Positions 30,363 through 40,275 of a stretch of DNA of 64,000 nt are shown here, in pieces (position 1 is the first letter of the stretch; each line of letters opens with the position of its first letter). The notes below the pieces were generated by a model. It saw only the letters and a program-made list of their open reading frames with translations, was not told where the DNA came from and ran no database searches. Source of the DNA: Aphelenchoides besseyi (taxonomy: Eukaryota > Nematoda > Chromadorea > Rhabditida > Aphelenchoididae); the NCBI GenBank assembly GCA_024699855.1, contig JAMPIQ010000001.1:7440001-7504000 (forward strand), in the 5' to 3' direction. The translations under genes were made by a program, and so were the position numbers.

Positions 30363-32864
30363 ATGCGATCGCCGCCCACTCAACGAAATGGTCATTTTTT
30401 TCGAAATCAAGACTTTGAGCGTAATTCCACTGGCTATCGCTGTTATAGGATTGCGAATTTAGGTCTGAAACGTGAATTTCGTCGAAGTGGATCGCTTTTC
30501 GTTGATCCTGAATTTCCGCCAACAAACGTCTCATTATTCCTCGACACCGATCGAAGTGCGGACATCGTTTGGAAACGACCGAGTGACTTAGTTGACGACC
30601 CGCAACTATTCGGTTGGTAGAAGTTGTTGTCATTGTCTGGAGCTGAATTTTTATTGCAGTTGAGGGCGCAAGTCCAAATGACGTGACTCAAGGAATTCTC
30701 GGAAACTGTTGGTTCGTCTCTGCTTGTTCGGCTCTAACTCATAATGAAGAGTTGCTTAAGAAGGTCTGTTGCTTTTAGTTCTTGATTTATCGTCATTTTC
30801 TCAGGTCATTCCGAATGCTCTGCAACAAGAATACAATGCCAACTATTGCGGTATCTTTGAGTTCTGTTTTTGGCGGTTTGGTGAATGGATTCATGTTGTG
30901 ATCGACGACTTACTTCCGACTCGTGATGGCAAACTGCTTTTTGCACGCTCAAAAACACCAAATGAGTTTTGGTCTGCTCTATTAGAAAAGGTGTTTGTTT
31001 TCAACAGAATCGATGATTAAAACAATGATTTTTTTAAGGCTTTTGCTAAGTTATACGGTTGTTACGAGAACTTGGTTGGCGGTCAATTGGCAGATGCACT
31101 TCAAGATGTGAATATGACAATTTCATTCTTATAAGTTTTGGATTTTAGGTATCCGGAGGAGTGGCCGAAACGATTAATGTTTCGAAGTATTTGGCAGAAG
31201 ATCCACACCACACTCTTGGCGATCTCTTTCAAACCCTACGAATTGCATTCGAACAACAAGCGCTAATTGTTGCAGCAATTGCCGTACGTGAACAGTCGTT
31301 TAATCGGATTAGCAGCAACTTCTAGGCAAGAAACAAAGATGAGGTTGAAAAGAGTCTTGACTGTGGACTAGTTGTTGGTAAGATCATTCAAAATAGAAAA
31401 CTTGGAAGGCTTTTTTAGGTCATGCTTATGCGGTTAGGGTGACTGTCATCGAACTCGACTATTTTGGATTTTAGGTCACTGCTGTTCGGTTCATTGAATT
31501 AGATGCGCAATCAAAGAGTGAATCTCAAAATCAACTTATACGAACTCATTCAAAGAAACTGTTTCCAACAACGTTAAGGAAAATGATGATTAGACTTCAG
31601 AATCCGTGGGGTGAACGCGAATGGAACGGTCCATGGTCGGACGGTAGTGCTGAATGGGAGTTAGTAAGCTTTTATTTGTCAAGAATCTAGTTTTTGTAAA
31701 TTTTTAGGTTACAGAGAAACAGAAACTAGAGTTGGGAATTACGGTCGATGAAGACGGAGAATTTTGGATGAGTTGGGACGAATTTATGCGCTACTTCACG
31801 GACATTAGTGTTTGTCAGCTTTTTAACACAAGTGCTTCTGTTCGTGATCCAACTCTACCACGACCTCCGACTTATTCCGAGTTTATTGCCTTCGATTGCT
31901 GGACTACGAATGGCGTTAAGATTGGCGCGCCAGCGGACCGAAGTGGTGGATGCCAAAACTTTCCAGCGACCTTTTGTTTCAATCCACAATATCGATTTGA
32001 TGTCGAATCGACTGGCGCTGAAGTGATGTTAGCGCTCACACAGCGAGAAACCCCACCCGAAGCCGGAAAACAACGCGAACCATTCATAACCATTGGACTG
32101 CACGTGATGAGAGTGGAATGTAATCGAAGATACCGAATTCATCAGGTAGATTGATAAAGACCTTCGATGTTAACTTTACATTTTAGCCCATTAATCCAAT
32201 TGCAACTTCGGACTATGTTGGCACACGTTCCATTTATTTACATTTAAGAGGTCTTGCTGCTGGTCGCTACATTGTCATGCCCACAACGTATGCGCCACGG
32301 GAACAAGCTGATTTCATGCTTCGCATTTACTCGCCGGATCAAATGAAACCAAAATTGTTGAAATCCGATCAACCGATACAAAGTATGACGAACACGAATG
32401 ATCAGCACTAACAACGGTTTTAGAGTTTCCGGTTTTTCATTGTTCTCGACTACGTGCAGTTACACGTGTACATGTTCTTGAAGCGTATTCTGATGACTTT
32501 CGTTTGAAACATTTGAGCGTGGCCGTCGTTTACGAGGGTAAACGAGTTCGATCTCCGCTCTTTTATGCTGAAGATTATGCGGTTGCTTTCGACGAAATGT
32601 TCCTTTTCCACAGGTCGGTTTCATCGTAAAACAAGTTAACAGACTATTTTTAGTGCATCCTTGCAACATAAATTTCTTGTTGAAGTTTGGTATAGCACGA
32701 GTAGCGGAGGATTGAAGGTATGTGCACGAGCCAACGTTATAATGCAAACCGACAACGATACGGTTCGACAGGAAATCAAACTTCACGGTGTTGGCTCTCA
32801 GTCGACTTTTGTTGGGTCGATAACCCTTGAAATCTCATCATTTGACGACCCACTTTATCTTTGA
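30363..32864 (+). CDS. tra-3 (CAPN5): TRA-3/calpain-5 type cysteine protease
   Basis: A calcium-dependent cysteine protease of the EF-hand-less calpain branch; the C. elegans homologue TRA-3 promotes female development by cleaving TRA-2. 663 residues in 13 exons, the last starting at 32654. The catalytic triad is intact: Cys86 in QGILGNCWF, His253 in VVGHAYAV, Asn299 in LQNPWGE. The protease core continues into long shared blocks ([46 protein letters not shown]). A C2-like domain (about residues 350-500) and a C-terminal C2 domain (about 525-663) follow, ending FDDPLYL. Exon 8 is a 14-nt microexon (31419-31432) carrying the catalytic His. The ATG at 30363 is the only one in frame, but the frame is open further upstream. 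A role in sex determination cannot be assumed outside Caenorhabditis. Confidence 0.95.
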
Positions 32865-33273
32865 AAAGTGGTTGAACTTTCTATCAACTGTTTGCATTTA
32901 TTATCTCAGTTCCATTGTGAAAGTTTCCCAGTTCTGTCTGAAGCAAAATAGAGATTAAGTTATTCTTTGTTCTCTTTCCTAATGGCCATATCATTCTGCT
33001 TAACACACGGGTTATTGAAATTGTTTATTTCAACAGTAAACTTCATTCCTCACCTTCGACCTGATAATTTGAACTTTAGCGTGTAAATTTCCAAATGGAA
33101 AAGACAATAAAGTTGACTTTTGGTTCATGGTTAGTTAAACAGGAGGTCTTCATAGATACAGAAAATAATTCGTGTTATCAGCTCGACAATTATCGGGAAT
33201 AGACGATCGTGGTGGTAGCCATAAAACGGTCAAGTTGCATCTGTCGGTACTTTTGTCTTTCGATTCGGTCGCA
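32865..33273. other. Spacer between calpain and PLB-like gene
   Basis: Short same-strand spacer with the calpain poly(A) signal at 33106-33111. No operon-like acceptor close to the next ATG, so the following gene probably has its own promoter. Confidence 0.4.
33106..33111 (+). terminator. Poly(A) signal of the calpain gene
   Basis: AATAAA about 240 nt after the calpain stop codon; first canonical hexamer downstream that I noticed. Confidence 0.4.
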
Positions 33274-35517
33274 ATGCGGACACTTCTGATTGTTGCGTTC
33301 TGCTTTTTCGCCGTCGTCTCTGCACGAATAACTGCGGATTTTGAGGACGATGGCTTCTTCGACGATCAAAGCACTGACTCATTCGAATCTCGACCATCTC
33401 GACATTACAAAACACAACGAGATCAATTCGAAGATGCTCCTGGTTTCGATCAACAATACACGTACAAGTCCGTCTGCATGGTTGACGGCCAGCCGATCGT
33501 TCTGGACAAGTTCGATTGTCACAATCAAGTTGCCGTTGGTCGATTTAAAAACGCGATCAATCGAACCGGTTGGAGTTATTTGGAAATCGAGACCTTCGCC
33601 GGCTACGACGAAGATCTTCAAGCCTATTCGGCCGGTATTTTGGAAGGTTACAGTCGTTTATAAACACAAATTCGAACAACATTTTAGGCATTTTAAGTCA
33701 AACGGTAATTGAATATCATCTCCAAAACACCTATTATACTTACTGCGATGGATTCAAAACTTACTGCAAACAATTGGGATCATATCTTCGAAAGAACTTC
33801 GATTACATCAAACGAAAAGTCGAATCGGCGCCAAAAGACGATGCCTATTGGGCAGCCGTCAGACGAGCGTTCCATCAAATCACTGGAGTTTGGGATGGAT
33901 TTACAAACTCCACATTCGATCCCCGTATCAGCTATCAAGTGACTCCGATTTATTTAATGTAAGTTTGAATGAAATAAGAACGAATAACGGTATTCAAATT
34001 TAGCAATATTAACGGTACGTGCAATTACTACTGATTATTACAATCAAGTGCATTCGGTTTTAGGAGAACTGTACGATTTGGAAAAGAAATTCAACAAGAC
34101 CAAGGATCCATTAAACGAGGAAGCTGGTGAGAAATGTTCCGGTCTTGTCAAGGTTTCTAAGAATATCAATTCTGTCATTCAATGTTGTTTTTAGGTGGCA
34201 CCAAACAACTCGGACATATTCTTCTCTCAAGTTACAATGAGTGGCTTTCAGAATCTTTTACGTGTTCTAAAACTCTACAAATTTGGTTATGGTGAGAAAC
34301 AAAAGATGTTCATAATGCAATTAAGAGTTCAGAAAAACATCTATTTCCCGGTCACACGAACAGCTTCAGTAGTTATCCAGGAATGCTTTATTCATCTGAT
34401 GACTTTGCATTAACAAGCGCTGGACTTGTGCGCCGCTAATACGACTTAGAGAATTAATGGTTGGGTTTAGGCTGTACTCGAAACAACAATCTCCGCATTG
34501 AACAACTCGATATTCGAGAAAATCAAACCAGATGGTCAATTACACACGTGGATCAGAGCAATCGTTGCAAATCAAATGGCACGTTCGGGACGCGAATGGT
34601 GTTCGATCTTCGGACGAAAGAACAGCGGCACGTACAATAAGTTTGTTTATCTGAAGAAACTTCTCGTTTATAAGTTATTTACAGCCAATGGGTTGTTCTC
34701 GACTACAAACGATTCACTCCAAATAAACCGCTTATCGACTATGGATTACTTTATGTGTTGGAACAATTACCGTAATTGCTCTGTTTGCTTAGCTTTATTA
34801 TCCAAGTTTTAGAGGCAAAATTGTTTATGCAGATCAAACTTCGTATTTGAAAGAACATTCTTATTATGCTTCTTACAATCTACCGTTCTACCACGAGATT
34901 TCTCAACTGTCAGGATTTGAACAAAAGGTATTAGTGAAATGAAAACACCAGATTGTAGTTTATTCTAAGGGCAAAGATTTCTATTGGTTTAGTTGGTATA
35001 ATTGTCCACGAGCTAACATCTTCCGTCGAGATCACAGCAAAGTATTCGATCTTGACTCGATGACAACACTAATGCGATACAACGATTACCAACACGAACT
35101 GTTCAGTCGTTGTAATTGCAGTCCGCCTTACACTGCTGAAGCAGGCAACAAAACATCCATTATATACTGGTCACCGCTTTGTTTACAGCAATTTCCGCCC
35201 GCGGAGACCTGAACGATCCAAATGGAAGCTATCCATTCAGAGGAATGGGCTACAGCAACCATGGAGCATTGGACGCAAAGATAACCAACTATGAAATGTT
35301 CCAAGAACTTCGATTTCGAGCCATTGGATCACCCAGCTACGAAAACGTTCCCGCCTTTCAGTGGTCGAAAAGTTCACTGGTTGGTTATAAGTCCAGAAGT
35401 TAATTTACTTAATGTTCATAGGAAAAGACAGTAAAACACGTTGGCCATCCTGACGTATGGAAATTTGCTGCCGTAGAAACAAAATGGGAAACTCCAGATG
35501 TTCGAGTCGAATTGTGA
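33274..35517 (+). CDS. PLBD: Phospholipase B-like lysosomal/secreted hydrolase
   Basis: A member of the PLB-like (LAMA) N-terminal nucleophile family: lysosomal or secreted glycoproteins matured by autocleavage. 589 residues, 12 exons, signal peptide at residues 1-17 (MRTLLIVAFCFFAVVSA). Family blocks in order: SQTVIEYHLQNTY; the segment EKCSGLVK, whose Cys aligns with the nucleophile of the GHCSALIK motif; SFSSYPGMLYSSDDF; ALTSAGLAVLETTI; NQWVVLDYK; PRANIFRRDHSKV; LMRYNDYQHELFSRC; AISARGDLN; and FQWSKS. An acidic stretch after the signal peptide (FEDDGFFDDQ) is unusual. Exon 3 is an 11-nt microexon (34004-34014), and the intron 35145-35188 begins with GC instead of GT. The natural substrate of the family is still uncertain (amidase or phospholipase). 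Confidence 0.94.
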
Positions 35518-35564
35518 ATTCCATTTCGACGATCATTTAGAAGTTGTTTTTCTTGTTGTTATGC

Positions 35565-35570
35565 AATAAA
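35565..35570 (+). terminator. Poly(A) signal of the PLB-like gene
   Basis: AATAAA 48 nt after the stop codon, followed by a T-rich stretch. Confidence 0.6.
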
Positions 35571-35766
35571 ATTTGCGTTTAATCTCTTTTTGATATTCAA
35601 TCTCAAATTTTCTTGACTTTGATACCCTCACTTTATAAACGGAAGTCGGCTCTTAATCCACTAAACGACAGTATGTTGAGCTCCGCCTCATTTTCTTGTC
35701 GAGCATAGAAGCATAGAATATGAAAAAGACATTGATCCTACGGTCATTTTTAACCGGTTTACAACA

Positions 35767-36127
35767 ATGTTGTACAGATTTGTTTCCATAATTGTCAACT
35801 TTCTTCTCTTATTTTCAATTGTTCCTGTGGAATGTCGATCGTCCGATGAGCTGAAAAACTTCAACAACCTGGTCAGCGAACTAATGGATGAGCAGAGCTT
35901 TCATGGACAGAACACAGTCAATTTGAGACCGATGTCAGAATCAGAAATTGTAAGTTCATGAAAAAACATGGTCTATGCGTTGCTAGAATGATTCAAGAAG
36001 CTTCATATTAGTGTTTTTGTTTCAGCACTACTACTCTTCGCTTTTGACTGCTTATCCAAACTCGAACACAAGTGGGGATTTAAAATCCAGTTTCCGAAAA
36101 TCTTCACATCGGAAGAATATACTCTAG
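35767..36127 (+). CDS. Short secreted peptide precursor, unrecognised
   Basis: The model gives 94 residues in two exons (35767-35949 and 36026-36127) with a 76-nt GT-AG intron in phase 0. The first 22-24 residues are a strong signal peptide (hydrophobic core VNFLLLFSIV, then PVEC). The rest is small and polar, without disulphide potential, and ends with two basic pairs (FRKSSHRKNIL) that could be prohormone cleavage sites. This layout resembles a neuropeptide-like precursor, but no amidation glycine or repeated peptide is visible, so that is only a possibility. It lies 250 bp downstream of the PLB-like gene, after that gene's poly(A) signal. No homologue recognised. Confidence 0.5.
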
Positions 36128-37048
36128 AATTTGGTTTGTCATACTTTCTAATAAACAACTAAGCCAGTTACATTGTTCGTCATAATACATTATAATTGTA
36201 GATGTTGGAATCAGTGGATTTAAGGAAAGGCGTCGAACGATGAGGTCACTTAATCTCGTTTACACGTCCCTTTGGTGACTCTCATTTCAGTTATTTTAAT
36301 GAAATTGATTTCAAAGTACGCGCATCAACTTCTGCCTTCTCATAAGCCGATTGAAGGTATTTGAAGAACAGCGGGATTACGCGAATAAGTTGGGAAATCG
36401 ATTTGAGATCACCATCCAATTTCTTGTCAAACCTTCGGAATAAAAACCAAAGTTTTATTAAATAAATAAGCCAAAGCTCCTTGAATACCCGGTTCGTTAA
36501 TCCATGAGTTAATCCAACGGAAAGCAGTCTTTCAACTCCAATCGCTTAATCGTTAGCCACAAACACTATTTCCGTTAATTTTCAAAATAAATTGTTTATG
36601 TCATTTGTTAAAATGTTCGTGATTAGTGTCTGGACCAGTTCTCCTTTAACGGAGACTGTTCCGTTGGCTGATCGCTCCCCCACGCGCTCTTCCTGCAGCA
36701 CGAGCAAACGCCGGGGCCCGTAAACAAGCTCGACAGATCGATTGCTTTTGCGTGTGAAATCAAAACATTTGCGGTCTCATGTGATTTGTATTTTCGCCAC
36801 TCAAAAAGCCATCGGTTTAATGTCTACAATCCAGTTCGAAAATATGTACAAAAGGAAACTGTATGGCTTACAGCCTAATACTCTTTTTGCATGTATAATC
36901 CGAGATAACAAAAGTTTCTTGGCCACCTGAAAATAAAAACAAAAAGTGCGGTATTATGCAAAAAAAGAATTCGCTTTGCAGACATCCCGCAATAACTATT
37001 TTTGATGAGAAGAGAGCTTTTCGATGTACAAATTTACACGTTCATCGT
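36128..37048. other. Intergenic, no gene seen
   Basis: Mostly AT-rich with AATAAA-type hexamers near 36459, plus a short GC-rich patch around 36680-36720. A 62-codon frame (36742-36930) has no domain. Confidence 0.4.
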
Positions 37049-38807
37049 TTACACCTGATGATTCGGATCCGCGGGCGCCGATTCGACCTCCACACAAACC
37101 GTTGACATCTGAAATAAAATCGAGTGAAACGAATCAAAAAGTTGTTTACCGAATTCGCCGAACTCCGATCATATGCGTTGTTTTCATTCCCGACAACATT
37201 CGGATGAGGTGCTTGTAATCGATGAGCAACCTGAAATTCACGAATTCCAATACCCTTTTCAACACCAATGGAGTACCTCCGTATCAAGACCCATATTTGA
37301 AAGAGAGTCGTCGTTGTCTAAACGACTATGAACGTTTGAAGGTGTTGGCGTGAAATGCTGTCGAAGATGTTGCAATGCAACGGTCATGCCGTTACGTAGG
37401 CGAGAGAATAGCGATTCACTTCGATGTTCGTCGTCGTTCTGTGTTAAATTTGGAGTCAAATAAACTGAATTTTGAGCAACACCAGAGGTCGTCGGCTGAT
37501 CAACAGAACGATGTGCTTCGGAACCTAAAAAACAGCTAATCTTTTAAGTTGTTTTGAGTTTTTAACCAACGTCGTTGAAACCATCTGAACTGATGATTCG
37601 GCTGTGGAACGTGGACTTCTGAAGTTGGCATCGGTTGTGCATTTCTGATCAATGGATCAACGTCGCGACTATTCGCTGGAAGCGTGGTGCTCACGGTGTT
37701 ACGTTCAGAATCGGAATCAGAAGAATCGGAACCATTTGATGGTCCGACTTTACGTTTACAAATCGGACAAACTTTTCGATTCTTCCTGAACAACAAATCC
37801 AATCGATTGTATCGAATCGTCGACTTACGTAAGCCACGGATCAATACACTTCTGGTGGTAAATATGACGGCACGGCAACTCACGAACCTTGTCATTGGCA
37901 CGAAAATCTTCCAAACAAATCGCACAGGTTTCCGCTTCTTCGCCTAATTTGTACTTCTTCACCGGGATTTTGCGCAAATTCGATCGTGACAATCGTTTTC
38001 GTGCGAGACGTCGTCGTTCACGGCACAGACGAATAATCTAAACGTAATGTTGTCACAGCAATGTGATAGTGAGCTTACCAGAGAAACAAACAAAATGATG
38101 AAGCAAAATCCAACGATAACAACGAACGGAACCTAAAAACGTGAGTCGTGAAATGTTGTCGATTGTCTCTTACCAAGTACTTGATCAGATCGTAGTAACC
38201 GGGCGACGCTTTGAACATAACCCGATAACCCGCAGCAGCCGAGTATTGTCCCATGATTGAACGCATACACGCGTAATAGACCATTACAACCGGAACATTC
38301 ACATCATCCGCGTATTTGCCATCAGACATCGGAATTGGTGATTTCTTATCGGTGTTGTAAACGATCATTGCATCAAAGCCAAATGGATGAGCATTCTGCA
38401 CATGATATGCTTTCTCGGAAAAACTGCAGTTTCCGCGCTCCACCACCGCGAAATACGAATCGCATTCGCTCTCGTTCTTCAACGGTCGTAACTTGAATAA
38501 TAATCGTCTTATGACCTAGACTGTATGCTTACTTTTACTGGACCACATGCTTTTCGTGGCTCAGCGAACACTGCACATCCAACTGCTTTGTCGCTGAAAC
38601 TGAAGTCAACGACACTTTGTCCGAAAGTTGCACCGGTTGCTTCGCATCGAGTCACCACGCGTTGCGTATCGAAAGACGTGTGTTCCAACTAAAGAAAGTT
38701 ATCGAAACCTCAACATCTCCACTCACTACTTCCACTAAGTACTGCGCATTAGAAATGGAAAATAAGAAACAAAAAACGACAACAATCGTCGAATCGATGA
38801 GATTCAT
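37049..38807 (-). CDS. RNF13: PA-TM-RING E3 ubiquitin ligase, RNF13/RNF167 type
   Basis: An endosomal/lysosomal membrane ubiquitin ligase, 472 residues. Minus-strand exons: 38807-38730, 38688-38533, 38491-38174, 38132-38079, 38037-37829, 37785-37571, 37524-37277, 37230-37150 and 37108-37049. Order of parts: signal peptide (residues 1-21); luminal protease-associated domain (about 40-180, with VERGNCSFSEKAYHVQNA and VPVVMV); one transmembrane helix coded entirely by a 54-nt exon (185-202, VPFVVIVGFCFIILFVSL); a basic juxtamembrane stretch; and a RING-H2 finger starting at C240 (CAICLEDF, then CRHIYHQKC, IDPWLTKNRKVCPIC). A Ser/Asp-rich cytoplasmic tail follows; its last two exons rest on splice logic alone. 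Confidence 0.93.
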
Positions 38808-39443
38808 GTTCGGAGTTTAAATTCGATCAGCTCTCTACACTAATGAGCAGAAAGAATCTTTACGTGGTGGATCGTTTAACACGGGCATTCGCAATTGAGC
38901 GGAGAAAGAAACGGCCGTGGAGTTTCCGATCGGTCGACGAGTTGATACAATTAAGCTGAAATAACCAAAGAAAACTAATTCGACTAAAAACGTTTCTTGT
39001 CGACTCTCGAAAGAGTACTCAGCAAACTGAAAGTTGAACTCGTGATATGAAACCGTGAATAACAAATGAGTTCGGATTTAATAAACGACACGAAATGCAC
39101 ATGTTTGGTTAACTCGTGACACTTAACATACGAACAAAAACCCGTTATTGACCAGAAACTGCGGTTTGATTGAGTGAACGGAATTATATTCCAAGAACAT
39201 TTTGATTGAAACGCAAATTCGAAATCAATGGTTATTGTCAGGGACTAATCGCACGCGCTCACACTTCGTTCTTGTGCTCTCGACTGCTGTTCGACTCTCA
39301 GCTGCAATGGCAGTCGATTTGGACGGAAAGCCAAACGATTTGCCTTTCTTTTCGCTGTGGGTTATCAATTAGCGCCGAAGAATTTGGATCACGTTTTCAG
39401 TTCTGTACGTTTTTTGTTCGTTAGATCTCATTCCTTAGCTAAA
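38808..39443. other. Divergent promoter region
   Basis: This lies between the RNF13-type gene (-) and eIF4E2 (+). Short frames at 38835-39065 (-) and 39206-39424 (+) carry no domains. Confidence 0.4.
39431..39438 (+). promoter_or_regulatory. Trans-splice-like acceptor of eIF4E2
   Basis: TTCCTTAG ends 5 nt before the ATG of the eIF4E2 gene; matches the position seen at other starts in this window. Confidence 0.35.
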
Positions 39444-40275
39444 ATGTCCGACGATTTTGTTCCCGATTTCATTACAAAAGAACGCGCCAATGAGAAACAA
39501 AAGAAAACGATTGTGCCGTTAAAACAGTTTGTCGTAAGTGAAGGAATTCAACTCGACATGTCGATCGTGATTTTAGATCGAACAACCGATCACTCCAATA
39601 GAACATCCACTCGAGTACACGTGAGTTCGTTTTCATCGTTTCGCTGATGTGAAGTTGGTTTTCAGATACGTTTTTTCTTATTTCGTTCGTCCGGGAGGCA
39701 AATTCGATCCCGAAGAATACGCGAACTACGTGCAACCGGTGGCTTCTTTTAGTTCTGTCGAACAGTTTTGGAACACTTACCGTTTCATTAAACGACCTTC
39801 AGGTTGTTTCGTTTGTATCTTCTTTTTAAGTGTCGATTTCAGATATCAATGAAAAGGTCGACTTCCACATGTTCAAGAAGGGAATCAAGCCGGTGTGGGA
39901 AGATGAAGCGAACAAAAAAGGCGGAAAATGGATCCTTCGTTTGAAGAAGGGATTGTCATCACGTTATTGGGAGAATCTACTTTTGGCCATGATTGGTTAG
40001 TCGAGTTGTCATTACACATGTTGATTCGAATTTCAGGTGAACAGTTTTTAGTTGGTGAAGAGATCTGTGGCGCGGTTTGTTCGGTTCGAAATCAAGAAGA
40101 CATCGTATGTTATCTTGTTCCCAGTTATCTTATTCTGGTTTAGTTGTCGTTGTGGAATCGTACGGCAAATAATGCGGGTGTTACGAATCGTATTCGTGAT
40201 ACACTTCGTCGAATTCTCAATTTGCCGGGCAACGCGATTTTGGAGTACAAACGACATGACGATTGTTTGAAGTAG
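39444..40275 (+). CDS. EIF4E2: Cap-binding protein eIF4E2/4EHP (IFE-4 type)
   Basis: A class II eIF4E that binds the mRNA cap without recruiting eIF4G and so acts mainly as a translational repressor. 207 residues; exons 39444-39533, 39577-39620, 39666-39802, 39843-39995, 40037-40104 and 40144-40275. Signature blocks: IEHPLEYTYVFSYF (class I and most class II proteins have W in this segment), FSSVEQFWNTYRFI, FHMFKKGIKPVWEDEANKKGGKW with the cap-stacking Trp region, LSSRYWENLLLAMIGEQF, EEICGAVCSVR and RIRDTLRRILNLPGNA. Class II identity rests on Tyr/Phe replacing the canonical Trp near the first cap-binding site and on the strong overall resemblance to 4EHP. Compact N-terminus; the start follows a TTAG acceptor. 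Confidence 0.94.
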
